64,000 bases of DNA from DATLGB01 sp038258425 (GCA_038258425.1 JBBSPV010000004.1:74629-138628), one strand, 5' to 3'; counted from the first letter of the stretch, positions 24,409 to 32,586 are shown. Numbers and translations are program-made. The notes: generated by a model not told the origin, from the letters alone.

Positions 24409-25890
24409 ATGGGTGACCACGTACGCGTCGCGATCGTCGGCGCCGGCTTCGGTGGCCTCGGGACCGCGGCGCGGCTCAAGGAGCGGGGCGACGAGGACTT
24501 CGTGGTGCTCGAGCGCCGCGACGACGTCGGCGGCACCTGGCTCGCCAACGCCTACCCCGGCTGCCGCTGCGACATCCCGTCGCACCTGTACTCCTTCTCC
24601 TTCGCGCCCAACCCCGAGTGGAGCGAGACGTACTCGCCGCAGCCCGAGATCTGGGCCTACCTGCGCCGGGTGGCCGAGGAGCGCAGCCTGCTGCCGCACA
24701 TCCGCTTCGGCTGTGACGTCGCCGCCATGGCCTGGGACGACGAGGCGCAACTCTGGCGCCTGGACACCTCGCAGGGCGAGCTGACGGCCCAGGCGGTCGT
24801 CGCCGCCCCCGGTGGACTCAGCGAGCCGCGCGACCCGGACATCCCGGGCCTGGCGACCTTCACCGGCACCGTCTTTCACTCCGCCACCTGGGACCACGAC
24901 CACGACCTCGGCGGCGAGCGCGTGGCGGTCATCGGCACGGGGGCGTCGGCGATCCAGTTCGTGCCGAAGATCCAGCCCGAGGTCGGCCGGCTGGACCTCT
25001 ACCAGCGCACGCCGCCCTGGATCACGCCGCACCGCAACCGGCCGATCCGGCGCGCCGAGCACCGCCTCTACCGGACCCTGCCCGCGGCCCAGCAGGCCGT
25101 ACGCGCGACGGTGTGGGCCCTGCGCGAGCTGATCCTGCTGGGCATGCGCGGCAACCTGCGCGTGCGCGGCGCCATGGAGAAGCTCGCCCTGGACCACCTG
25201 CGCAAGCAGGTGCCAGACCCCGAGCTGCGGACGAGGCTGACGCCGGACTACGCCATCGGCTGCAAGCGCATCCTCGTCTCCGACGACTACTACCCGGCCG
25301 TCTCCGCGCCCAACGTCGACCTCATCACCGACGGCATCCGCGAGGTGCGCGGCAACGTCGTCGTGGCCGGCGACGGGACGGAGCGCGAGGTCGACACGCT
25401 GATCTTCGGCACGGGCTTTCAGGTCACGAACTTCCCCGTGGCCGAGGTCATCCGCGGCCGAGGCGGCCGCCTGCTCGCGGACGAGTGGGCCGACGGCGTC
25501 GAGGCCCACCGCGGCACGACGGTCACCGGCTTTCCGAACCTCTTCGTCCTCACGGGGCCGAACACCGGCCTCGGCCACAACTCGATGGTCTACATGATCG
25601 AGTCCCAGCTGCGCTACGTGCTCGACGCCCTCGAGCGCCTGCGGGCCGCCGATGTGGCCGCGCTCGACGTCCGGCCGGAGGCCCAGCGCGCGTGGAACGA
25701 GGGGGTGCAGCGCCAGATGGAGGGCACGGTGTGGGTCGACGGCGGCTGCTCGAGCTGGTACCTCGATCCGCGCGGGCGCAACGTCACGCTGTGGCCGCAC
25801 CACACCTTCCGCTTCCGCGAGCGGGTGCGCCGCTTCGACGTCGAGCACTACGACGTCGAGGCGCCGCGGGCGGCGCCTGTGGCCGCGTGA
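24409..25890 (+). CDS. Flavin-containing (Baeyer-Villiger-type) monooxygenase
   Basis: The product has 493 residues. It has the FAD fold VAIVGAGFGGLGTAARLKE, the NADPH fold VAVIGTGASAIQFVPKI and the fingerprint FTGTVFHSATW, which matches FxGxxxHxxxW of Baeyer-Villiger/FMO enzymes. AYPGCRCDIPSHLYSFSF is typical of cyclohexanone-monooxygenase-like proteins. The substrate is probably a ketone or hydrophobic carbonyl compound, but this is not provable here. The ATG is preceded by TACTTT at seven bases. The last four bases overlap the start of the UbiB-like gene, so the two are translationally coupled. Confidence 0.88.
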   Translation: MGDHVRVAIVGAGFGGLGTAARLKERGDEDFVVLERRDDVGGTWLANAYPGCRCDIPSHLYSFSFAPNPEWSETYSPQPEIWAYLRRVAEERSLLPHIRFGCDVAAMAWDDEAQLWRLDTSQGELTAQAVVAAPGGLSEPRDPDIPGLATFTGTVFHSATWDHDHDLGGERVAVIGTGASAIQFVPKIQPEVGRLDLYQRTPPWITPHRNRPIRRAEHRLYRTLPAAQQAVRATVWALRELILLGMRGNLRVRGAMEKLALDHLRKQVPDPELRTRLTPDYAIGCKRILVSDDYYPAVSAPNVDLITDGIREVRGNVVVAGDGTEREVDTLIFGTGFQVTNFPVAEVIRGRGGRLLADEWADGVEAHRGTTVTGFPNLFVLTGPNTGLGHNSMVYMIESQLRYVLDALERLRAADVAALDVRPEAQRAWNEGVQRQMEGTVWVDGGCSSWYLDPRGRNVTLWPHHTFRFRERVRRFDVEHYDVEAPRAAPVAA

Positions 25891-27059
25891 CCGCGGCGGA
25901 CATCGCGGGCCTGCGGGCGCTGCTCGACACCGCTCTCGGGCTCGGGCGCCGGACGATGAGCAGCCGGGTTGCGCTCGCGCGCGCCTCCGGCGTGATCCAT
26001 TCCGGGCTGCTGCCGCTCCAGGCGCGCGAAGCGGTGCTCGCCGAGCTCGAGACCGCGCAGACCGAGATCGCCGTCCCCCTGGAGCCCAAGGCGGTGGAGC
26101 GGGCGCTCAGGGCGGCGTGGGGCGAGGCCCCCGGCCGCGTGCTCGACGAGCTCGATCCCGACCCGCTCAGCGTCTCGGCCACCGCGCAGGTGCACGGCGC
26201 CGTGCTCGACGGGGAGCCCGTGGCGGTCAAGCTCGCGCGGCCGGGCGTCGCCGAGGCCGTGCGCTCCGAGCTCGTCCTGCTCGACGTCCTCGCCGGGCCG
26301 CTGCGGTCGGTCTTCGGTGCGCTCGACGTCGCGGGCGTCCTGCGGGAGCTGCGCGAAGCGGCGCTCGACGAGCTCGACCTCGAGCACGAGGCCGGGCAGC
26401 AGGCCCGCGTGCGCCGCGCGCTGCGGCGGCTGGAGGGCGTCGACGTGCCCGCCGTCGTCGCCGACCGCAGCGCGGAGGCGGTGCTCGTGTCGGCGCGGCT
26501 GGACGGGCCGACGCTCGTGACGACCGAGCCGGAGGATCCCGGCGCGGCCGCCCGGCTGCTCGTCGCGGCGCACCTGACGGCCTGGCGCGAGGCCGGGCTC
26601 GTGCTGACCGACGCGCGGCCCTCCCACGTCGTCCTGGTCCCGGGCGGCGGCATCGGCCTGCTCGGCGCCGGCGGCGCCCGCCCGGTCGCGCGCGAGCGCG
26701 CGATCCCCTGGGTCACGGCGTTCGCCGCCCTCGCCGACCCCGAGCCGGACGCCTTCGTCGCCGCGGTCGGCGAGCTCGGCCTGTTCGGCGCGGCGGACGC
26801 GGCCGAGGCCCACGCGCTCGGCCGCGAGGTGCTGGGGCCGCTCGTGGCCGGCCCGGCGCGGCTCGACGGCGACGCGCTCGTCGCGGTGGCCGGCCGGGCC
26901 TACGCGCGCTTGGAGGCGCTGCTCGCGCTCGCGACCCGGGCGGCGCCCGCCCCGGCCGACCTCGCCGCGCTGCGCTCCCTCGGCCAGCTCGGGGCCCTGC
27001 TCTCCCGGCTCGGGGTGCGGGACGACTGGCCCGCCCTGGCCCGGGAGGCGCTCACCTAG
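25887..27059 (+). CDS. UbiB/ABC1-like pseudokinase
   Basis: The product has 390 residues and follows the AarF/UbiB kinase-like plan. VHGAVLDGEPVAVKLARPGV matches the nucleotide-lysine strand (K115), and LREAALDELDLEHEAGQQAR matches the ExD/EA helix region. The catalytic loop that should read HADPHPGN is TDARPSHV (residues 241-248). The metal-binding LLDFG is LLGAG (258-262), losing the Asp. It is therefore probably catalytically dead or altered. The GTG start overlaps the monooxygenase stop (GTGA), implying joint translation. The 3' end converges on a BBE-type oxidase gene. Confidence 0.75.
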   Translation: MTAADIAGLRALLDTALGLGRRTMSSRVALARASGVIHSGLLPLQAREAVLAELETAQTEIAVPLEPKAVERALRAAWGEAPGRVLDELDPDPLSVSATAQVHGAVLDGEPVAVKLARPGVAEAVRSELVLLDVLAGPLRSVFGALDVAGVLRELREAALDELDLEHEAGQQARVRRALRRLEGVDVPAVVADRSAEAVLVSARLDGPTLVTTEPEDPGAAARLLVAAHLTAWREAGLVLTDARPSHVVLVPGGGIGLLGAGGARPVARERAIPWVTAFAALADPEPDAFVAAVGELGLFGAADAAEAHALGREVLGPLVAGPARLDGDALVAVAGRAYARLEALLALATRAAPAPADLAALRSLGQLGALLSRLGVRDDWPALAREALT

Positions 27060-27073
27060 GGGCGTGGTTGGCT

Positions 27074-28399
27074 CTATAGGGCATGGTTGGCCAGGACGGC
27101 GTGGTCGGGGTCGACCGCCTCGCGGGTCGCGCGCAGCCGCTCGAGCGTCGGCGCGTCCCACAGCCGCTCGGGGGCCACGGGGGTCTCCGCGAAGTTCGCG
27201 AACGCGCGGTCGGCGGTCCACGGCGCGAGGGCGCAGCGGATGCGCTCGACGTCGGCGTCCGCCTTCGCCGCGGCCTCGGGGACCGGCGCCATCCCGACGC
27301 AGTAGACGGCGAACGGCGCCCCGAGCCGCCGGGCGGCCCCGCCTGCGAGCACGATCTGGACCGTGACCAGCGAGGACCCGGAGTCCGGCCCGGCGGCGTC
27401 CACGAGCGCGTCGACGGCGGCCGGCGACAGCTCCTCGAGCAGCCAGCCGTCGCCCCGCGAGGGCACGGGGACGGGCGGATCCATGTGCAGCCCCATGACC
27501 GCCTCGGCCGGCGCCGGCCCGACGCTGTCCATGGCCGGGCCCAACGCCCGCATCGGCGCCAGCAGCGCCTCCGTGTCGCGGGCGTCGCCGAGCACGACGG
27601 CCTCGACGAGGAAGAACGACTTCCCGCGCAGGGCCTCCGGGGCCATGGGGGAGGGCGGCACGGCGAGGAAGCGCGCGACGGTCGCGACGCCGTCGGGGAG
27701 CGTCGGCGCCCACGCGCGCCAGGCCTGCAGCACCTCGGCGGCGCGCTCGGGCGGGAACCAGAGGACGCCGCCGTGGACCTCGCCGACGTCGAAGAGCTCG
27801 AACTCGAGCGCGGTGACGATGCCGAAGGAGCCGCCGCCGCTGCGCACGGCGTGCAAGAGGTCGGGACGGGCGAAGCGGTCGGCGCGGACGAGCTCCCCGG
27901 CGGCGGTGACGAGCTCGACGGCACTCACCGCCTCGCAGGCCAGCCCGTGGCGGCGGGCGTAGAAGCTCAGCCCGCCGCCGAGCGTGTAGCCGACGACGCC
28001 GACGTCCGGCGCCGAGCCGTGCAGGCAGCGCAGGCCGTGCTCGGCCGCGGGCACGATGACGTCCTGCCATTGGGCGCCGGCCTCGACGCGGGCGCACCGC
28101 CGCGCCGGATCGACGTCGACGCCGCGCATGCGGTGGGTGCGGATGAGCATGACGTCGCCGAGGTCGCCGAGCGCGGACGCCCCGTGCCCCGTGCCCTGGG
28201 CGGTCACGCGCAGCCCGCGGTCGCGGGCGTGGCGGACGACGGTCACGACGTCGTCGGCGCTCTCCGGCAGCGCGACGGCGGCGGGCCGCTGGTCCACGGC
28301 GAGGTTCCAGGCGACTCGCGCCTCGTCGTAGCCGGGGTCGCCGGGGGCGACGAGCAGGCCGGGGCGGACGGGCGAGTCAGCGAGGGGGAAGTCGAGCAT
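27074..28399 (-). CDS. FAD-binding oxidoreductase (BBE / 6-hydroxynicotine-oxidase type)
   Basis: The product has 441 residues. The PCMH-type FAD domain has ALPESADDVVTVVRHARDRG, the anchor loop TGHGAS (His for likely covalent flavin attachment), GSAPDVGVVGYTLGGGLSF and HAVRSGGGSFGIVTALEFEL. The substrate domain follows, and the BBE C-terminus ends near RLWDAPTLERLRATREAVDP and H. These are secondary-metabolite or sugar oxidases; the substrate is unknown. The ATG at 28399 is used; an in-frame extension upstream is low-complexity and runs into a repeat element. It is paralogous to the shorter protein at 11727-12890. Confidence 0.85.
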   Translation of the reverse strand: MLDFPLADSPVRPGLLVAPGDPGYDEARVAWNLAVDQRPAAVALPESADDVVTVVRHARDRGLRVTAQGTGHGASALGDLGDVMLIRTHRMRGVDVDPARRCARVEAGAQWQDVIVPAAEHGLRCLHGSAPDVGVVGYTLGGGLSFYARRHGLACEAVSAVELVTAAGELVRADRFARPDLLHAVRSGGGSFGIVTALEFELFDVGEVHGGVLWFPPERAAEVLQAWRAWAPTLPDGVATVARFLAVPPSPMAPEALRGKSFFLVEAVVLGDARDTEALLAPMRALGPAMDSVGPAPAEAVMGLHMDPPVPVPSRGDGWLLEELSPAAVDALVDAAGPDSGSSLVTVQIVLAGGAARRLGAPFAVYCVGMAPVPEAAAKADADVERIRCALAPWTADRAFANFAETPVAPERLWDAPTLERLRATREAVDPDHAVLANHAL

Positions 28400-28512
28400 G
28401 GCGCCAGTTTCCGGGCTGGCGGGCGCCCTGTCGTCCTCCGCCGGGACGATCCGCTCGTCCCCTGCGCGGATGACGCGCGGCGCGCCGGCGGCCGCCCCAG
28501 CGCGGCACGGGG

Positions 28513-28570
28513 GGTGGGGGGTGGTCGAGGTTAAGGCCAACAGTGGTCCTCAACCTCGACCACCCCCCCG
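28513..28570. repeat. Dispersed palindromic element, copy B
   Basis: This has the same core as 7006-7067: G-run, TGGTCGAGGTTAAGGCCA, a variable centre, GGTCCTCAACC, TCGACCACC and a C-run. The two copies differ at three central positions (GTAGCGG against ACAGTGG), and the arms are identical. It lies just downstream of the coiled-coil gene stop (minus strand) and upstream of the BBE oxidase start, so it could terminate the coiled-coil/CsbD operon. Confidence 0.8.
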
Positions 28571-28586
28571 GGCCGGGGGCGCGACC

Positions 28587-29183
28587 TCAGGCCTTGCGGC
28601 GCTCCTTGGCCCGGGCCGCAGCGAGGTCGAGCCGCTCGGCCTCGTCGCGCGCGGTCAGCGCCGCCTCGCGCTGCTGCACCGCCTCGCCGGCCTCTTCGAG
28701 GGCCTCGAGCCGGTCCTCACGGCCGACGTCGGCGTTGACGGTGTCCGTCTGCGCCCTGGCCTGCGCGCTGCGCGCCTTGCGCTGGCGCTCGCTCGCCGCA
28801 GCGCGCTTGGCCTTGGCCTCGCGCCGCTGCGCCGCCTGCCGGCGCTGCTCGTCCGCGCGCTGCTCGGCGGCCCGGCGGCGCTGCTCGGCCTCGGACTGGC
28901 GGTCGGCGAGCGTCTCGTCGGCCGCCTCGCGCCGCTCGGCCGCCCGCCCGCGCAGCTCAGCCGCCTCGGTCCGGTCCTCCGCCGCCTCTCGGCGCAGGCG
29001 CGCGTCGGCCTGCAGCTGCGGGTCGCGCAGCAGGTCTCCCGCGAGCCCGCGCAGGACGGCGTCGGCGCGGTCGACGAGCAGCTCGCCGTCGGGCGCGAGC
29101 CGGGCCACGCGGCTCAAAGGCCACTTGACGGCTCGCAGGTAGCCGTCCACGGCCAGTCGGGGAACGGTGCGCAACAGCTCCAT
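28587..29183 (-). CDS. Coiled-coil protein resembling mycobacterial IF2-like proteins
   Basis: The product has 198 residues. A short N-terminal part (MELLRTVPRLAVDGYLRAVK, then WPLSRVARLAPDGE) is followed by a long charged helix from residue ~60 to the end, almost only Ala, Arg, Glu, Gln, Lys and Asp. It resembles the short actinobacterial coiled-coil proteins sometimes misannotated as translation initiation factor IF-2; real IF2 domains are absent. The function is unknown. It starts one base after the stop of the CsbD-like gene, so the two form an operon and may act together. Confidence 0.65.
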   Translation of the reverse strand: MELLRTVPRLAVDGYLRAVKWPLSRVARLAPDGELLVDRADAVLRGLAGDLLRDPQLQADARLRREAAEDRTEAAELRGRAAERREAADETLADRQSEAEQRRRAAEQRADEQRRQAAQRREAKAKRAAASERQRKARSAQARAQTDTVNADVGREDRLEALEEAGEAVQQREAALTARDEAERLDLAAARAKERRKA

Positions 29184-29184
29184 G

Positions 29185-29688
29185 TCAGTGCTCCTCGGGG
29201 TCGATGCGGTCGGCGCGCGCCTCGGCGGCGGCCGCCTGGCGCTCGAGTCGGGCGGTCTCGCGGGCGGCCTCCAGCCGCTCGCGCTCCGCCTGCTGCTCGG
29301 CGGTCTCGGCGGCCGCCTCCTGCGCCTGCTCGGCGCGGCCTGCGGCCACTGTCTCCTGCCGCTGCTGAGCGGTCGCCTGCTCCTGGGCGACCTCGCGATC
29401 GCGCTCGGCGGCCTCGTCGCGGGCGCGCTGGGCCCGGTCGGCCTCCAGCTCGCGCCGCTCGGCCTCCAGCCGCGCCTTGCGCGCCTCCGTGTCGGCCTCC
29501 TGCTCGCGCCGGCCGGCCGTCGCGTCATCCTCGGCGGCTTCGCGCTCGGCGTCGACCTGCGCGTCCTGCAGGCGGCCCTCGCGCGCGAGATCCTCCTGGC
29601 CGAGGAGGTCGCCGGCGGCGGCCTTGGCCTTCCCGGCGAGCTTGCCGGCGAGCCCGCCGGCGGTGCGCTCCGGGGTGTCGGGGGTCAT
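29185..29688 (-). CDS. CsbD-like N-terminus with long charged coiled coil
   Basis: The product has 167 residues. Residues ~10-45 (LAGKLAGKAKAAAGDLLGQE, then DLAREGRLQDAQVDAEREA) match the CsbD stress-protein motif, a small four-helix fold. The remainder is one long alanine-, glutamate-, arginine- and glutamine-rich helix predicted to form a coiled coil. CsbD proteins are general-stress induced in Bacillus; the extension is an actinobacterial variation. GGAG lies nine bases before the ATG. The gene is followed with one base between by a second coiled-coil gene. Confidence 0.7.
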   Translation of the reverse strand: MTPDTPERTAGGLAGKLAGKAKAAAGDLLGQEDLAREGRLQDAQVDAEREAAEDDATAGRREQEADTEARKARLEAERRELEADRAQRARDEAAERDREVAQEQATAQQRQETVAAGRAEQAQEAAAETAEQQAERERLEAARETARLERQAAAAEARADRIDPEEH

Positions 29689-29787
29689 GGTGTCGGTCTC
29701 CGTGGGGTCAAAGGGGGGAGCGGTCGTCCTACCCCCGCGACCCGTGGCGGACCCGTGTTCGGTCAGCCGCCGGGATACGGTGGGCGC

Positions 29788-30258
29788 GTGGCCGTCACGA
29801 GCGCCGGGGTCCTGCTGTACCGCCGCGACCCCGCGCAGGTGCTCCTCGTGCATCCCGGCGGCCCGTTCTGGACCCGCAAGGACCTCGGCGCGTGGTCGAT
29901 CCCCAAGGGCGAAATCGAGCCGGGCGAGTCGCCGCGCGCGCGGGCGCTCGTCGAGCTGGAGGAGGAGACCGGCCTGGCGCTGGCCGACCCGGCGCTCGTC
30001 GAGCTCGGCGAGGTCCGCCAGAAGAGCGGCAAGGTCGTCGTCGCCTTCGCCTGCGAGGCGGACTTCGACCCGGAGGCGCTGCGCTCGAACACGTTCGAGC
30101 TCGAGTGGCCGCCCCGCTCGGGCCGGACGCAGGCCTTCCCGGAGGTCGACCGGGCGGCGTGGTTCGAGCCGGCTGAGGCGCGCCGGCGGCTCAACCCGGC
30201 GCAGGCCGAGCTCGTGGACCGCCTGCTGCGCGCCTGCCCGTCCGGCGCGGACGGCTAG
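29788..30258 (+). CDS. Nudix hydrolase
   Basis: The product has 156 residues. The Nudix box is GEIEPGESPRARALVELEEE followed by TGL. The glycine, first Glu and the metal-binding EE pair are present, but the Arg of the usual REUxEE core is Val. WSIPKGE before it and the SAGVLLYRR start match actinobacterial Ap4A-hydrolase/MutT-like proteins that clear nucleotide derivatives. The GTG start has TACGGT six bases upstream and no Shine-Dalgarno. A leaderless membrane-protein gene follows after 10 bp. Confidence 0.8.
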   Translation: MAVTSAGVLLYRRDPAQVLLVHPGGPFWTRKDLGAWSIPKGEIEPGESPRARALVELEEETGLALADPALVELGEVRQKSGKVVVAFACEADFDPEALRSNTFELEWPPRSGRTQAFPEVDRAAWFEPAEARRRLNPAQAELVDRLLRACPSGADG

Positions 30259-30268
30259 CTTCGGCCCC

Positions 30269-30652
30269 GTGGCCGGCTCCTCCGAAGCCGCCCGGGTGCT
30301 GGCGATGGGGGCCGCCCTGCTCGCGCTCGGGAGCACCTTCATCCCACGCTGGGACACGGACGCCGGCGGCCTGGAGCAGTCCGCCTGGTCGAACTTCTCC
30401 AACCTCGACTGGATGCTCGCGCTCGTGTGTCTCGTGGCCGTCGCAGTCGCCGTCCGGGCCCTGCGCCGCCCCTGGCTCGCCGGCTTCGCGCTCTGCCTCC
30501 TCGGCGCCCTGGGCGTCGTCCTCGTGACGGGCATGCTCGTCGTCCTCATCCAGGCCGACGGTGCGGGCTGGGCGCCCATGGTCGCGCTGCTCGGCACGCT
30601 GCTGACCTGCGCGGCCGGGATCGTGATGGCCACGGACGACGGCCGCGGCTGA
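30269..30652 (+). CDS. Four-helix membrane protein, function unknown
   Basis: The product has 127 residues with four hydrophobic segments at about 8-24, 45-62, 68-88 and 97-115. The first loop (RWDTDAGGLEQSAWSNFSNL) is polar and probably outside. The layout resembles small actinobacterial integral membrane proteins of unknown function. The GTG start is supported by TAGCTT exactly seven bases upstream. The remnant of an EAL gene begins just after its stop. Confidence 0.6.
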   Translation: MAGSSEAARVLAMGAALLALGSTFIPRWDTDAGGLEQSAWSNFSNLDWMLALVCLVAVAVAVRALRRPWLAGFALCLLGALGVVLVTGMLVVLIQADGAGWAPMVALLGTLLTCAAGIVMATDDGRG

Positions 30653-30670
30653 GCGACGGTCGGCCTCGAC

Positions 30671-30819
30671 GTGGGCGGGCACGGCGCGATCGTGGTCGCC
30701 GCCGTCGTCGGCTCGCCATGGCGGCGGGCAAGGAGGTCGTCGCCGAGGGAGTCGAGACCGCCGACGAGCTGCACCGGCTGCCGCTCGCCGGCTGCGACCT
30801 CGGGCAGGGCCACCACTAG
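30671..30819 (+). pseudogene. Remnant of an EAL (c-di-GMP phosphodiesterase) domain
   Basis: From 30718 the frame reads MAAGKEVVAEGVETADELHR and then LPLAGCDLGQGHH-stop. This is the conserved C-terminal signature of EAL domains (VVAEGVETxEQL...GCDxxQGYLF), cut short where YLF should be. The preceding GAIVVAAVVG (from 30671) matches the helix just before that signature but lies one base out of frame; the break is near 30711. The rest of the domain, including the EAL motif itself, is gone. I read it as the decayed 3' end of a c-di-GMP phosphodiesterase gene. Bases 30820-30921 contain nothing I recognise. Confidence 0.7.
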
Positions 30820-30921
30820 GATCGCCGCGGCCGGCGGAGCCGACGCGCAGGCTGATCGCCCGCAACACGCCGCCGGGGCTGCCGGCGGGCGAGTTCGGCG
30901 TGGAGTCCTGAGGCGGCGGCG

Positions 30922-31902
30922 TCAGGCCGCCGGCTCGCGCAGGAGCTCCATGGTCGAGCAGTGCACGCCCCCGCCGTTGGCGTGCAGCTCGTCGTAGGGG
31001 ATCTCCACGACGTCGACGCCGCGCCCGGCGAGCCGCTCGACGGTGCGCGGCGAGCCCTCGGCCATGAGCACCCGGCCCGGGCGCAGGCACAGCGCGTTGA
31101 GCGCCCAGGCCTCCGAGGCCTCGGGATGGATGGTCTCGATGCCGAGCGCGCGCAGCTCCTCGAGGAACCAGAAGGGCAGGCCGGCCGCGTCCACGAGCGC
31201 CTTGTCGACGTCGACCATGGTCAGGTGCAGGTCGAGGTGGATCGTGTAGCCCGCCAGCGGGACCACGTGCAGCCGCCAGCCGATCCGGGCCAGCACGTCG
31301 CGCAGCTGGCGAGCGCCCTCCTCGTTGCAGCGGATGGAGGTCCCGAAGGCCGCCAGGCCGGGTCGCAGCTTGACGAAGGAGCCGCCCTCGAGCGTGCCGG
31401 TGCCGGTGATCGTCGAGAGGATCGGCAGTCCCTGCTCCGCGACGATGCGGGTCAGCGAGGCCTCCTCGCCGCGACGCATGCGCACCGCCATGCGGCCGAT
31501 GACGGCCCCGCCGGGCACGGTGACCAGCGGGTCGCGCATGTAGACCGCCTTCACGTAGCGCCCGCCGAGCGGCTCGGCGACCACGACGTCGATCCCCTCG
31601 CCGCGCAGGGCGGCGACGAGCCCGTCGTGCTGGGCGGCGACGCGCTCGAGGTCGGGCGGCTCGCGGCGCGTGTAGTACCAACCGCCCTCGGGGTCGACGA
31701 GCGCCTGCGCCGCCTCGTCCCAGGCGTCCGCGCGGACCTGGCCGAGTGCGTCGCCGGGCCGGCGCACGAGCACCGTGCGCAGCGGCCCGACCTCGTCCGC
31801 GGCACCCCACTCCGCGCCCCAGACGTCCGTGAGCTCGTCGTGGAAGGGCGGCTCGGCCGCCGTCGCCATCAGCGTCTGGACGAGGTCGGGCGGTCCGGTC
31901 AT
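30922..31902 (-). CDS. Arginine deiminase/DDAH superfamily amidinohydrolase
   Basis: The product has 326 residues of the guanidine-modifying enzyme fold. Motifs in order: YMRDPLVTVPGGAVIGRM, GTLEGGSFVKLRPGLAAFGT, the His motif HLDLHLTMVDVDKALVD and the C-terminal nucleophile region NGGGVHCSTMEL, whose Cys is the expected catalytic residue. The overall plan is closest to dimethylarginine dimethylaminohydrolase-like proteins, but arginine-deiminase or amidinotransferase activity cannot be excluded. The start codon overlaps the stop of the upstream MBL-like gene (ATGA), so the pair is co-translated. Confidence 0.8.
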   Translation of the reverse strand: MTGPPDLVQTLMATAAEPPFHDELTDVWGAEWGAADEVGPLRTVLVRRPGDALGQVRADAWDEAAQALVDPEGGWYYTRREPPDLERVAAQHDGLVAALRGEGIDVVVAEPLGGRYVKAVYMRDPLVTVPGGAVIGRMAVRMRRGEEASLTRIVAEQGLPILSTITGTGTLEGGSFVKLRPGLAAFGTSIRCNEEGARQLRDVLARIGWRLHVVPLAGYTIHLDLHLTMVDVDKALVDAAGLPFWFLEELRALGIETIHPEASEAWALNALCLRPGRVLMAEGSPRTVERLAGRGVDVVEIPYDELHANGGGVHCSTMELLREPAA

Positions 31903-32513
31903 CGCAGGAACCGCGCCTTGCGGACGAGCGCGGCGGCCAGCGCCGGGGTGCGGCGGCGGGAGCCCGCGATCGCGCCGGCGATCGCCGCCGGCACCGACTC
32001 GCCCGCCAGCGGTGCCCCGTGGCCGGTCAGCAGCACCTCGGGCCGGAAGTCGAGCACGCGCCCGGGCGGCAGCAGGCGGCGCAGCGGATGGACGCCGACC
32101 GTCTCGCCCGGAGCGAGGTAGGTCGGGCCCGTCCCGATCGCCTCCGGCACCAGCAGCATCCGTTGCCGGCCGAACCACAGCGCCACCTCCCGCCACACGG
32201 GCAGGTTCCAGAGCCCGACCGCCCGGAAGGGCGCGCCGGCGACGCCGCCGAAGGGCGTCACGTGCAACGGCACGCCGAGCTCGCGCGCGACGTCCGCGCA
32301 GTCGCGCGGATGGCGGTCCAGGCACTGCAGGACGCCCGCGGGCTCGCCGAGGGCGCGAATGCGATCGAGCACGTCGTCGCCGAGCGGCGGGTCGACGATC
32401 CAGACGCCGCCGTCGGCGCGGATCGCGTGGCCGGCCCGCTCCATGGCGCGCGGGGCGGGATGGACCCAGGACACGACGTCCGGAGCGGGCTCGTGGAACG
32501 TGACGGCGACCAT
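31899..32513 (-). CDS. Metallo-beta-lactamase-fold-like protein, likely non-catalytic
   Basis: The product has 204 residues. The strand pattern ADGGVWIVDPPLGDDVLDRI, LQCLDRHPRDCADVARELGV and the late LLTGHGAPL suggest the MBL fold of small actinobacterial proteins. The zinc motif HxHxDH is not intact: only DRHPRDC occupies that position. It may be a structural relative without hydrolase activity. It is translationally coupled to the DDAH-like gene downstream. Two in-frame ATGs (32513 and 32522) are possible starts. Confidence 0.55.
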   Translation of the reverse strand: MVAVTFHEPAPDVVSWVHPAPRAMERAGHAIRADGGVWIVDPPLGDDVLDRIRALGEPAGVLQCLDRHPRDCADVARELGVPLHVTPFGGVAGAPFRAVGLWNLPVWREVALWFGRQRMLLVPEAIGTGPTYLAPGETVGVHPLRRLLPPGRVLDFRPEVLLTGHGAPLAGESVPAAIAGAIAGSRRRTPALAAALVRKARFLR

Positions 32514-32558
32514 CGGCGCCATCGTCGCAGGTCGCCGAGGGACCACGCCGGGCCGCCG

Positions 32559-32578
32559 GCGTATCACGCGTGATACGC
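32559..32578. promoter_or_regulatory. 20-bp perfect palindrome, operator of the toxin-antitoxin module
   Basis: GCGTATCACGCGTGATACGC is a perfect palindrome ending eight bases before the antitoxin ATG. It includes TGATAC, a plausible -10. CAGGAG follows directly as Shine-Dalgarno. In Phd/VapB-type modules the antitoxin, alone or with toxin, binds such a palindrome to repress its own operon. Confidence 0.75.
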
Positions 32579-32586
32579 TGCAGGAG

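Noticed and set aside
30820..30921. Possible second gene remnant after the EAL fragment
   Set aside because: A short frame reads PTRRLIARNTPPGLPAGEFG before a stop, but I could not connect it to any family with confidence.
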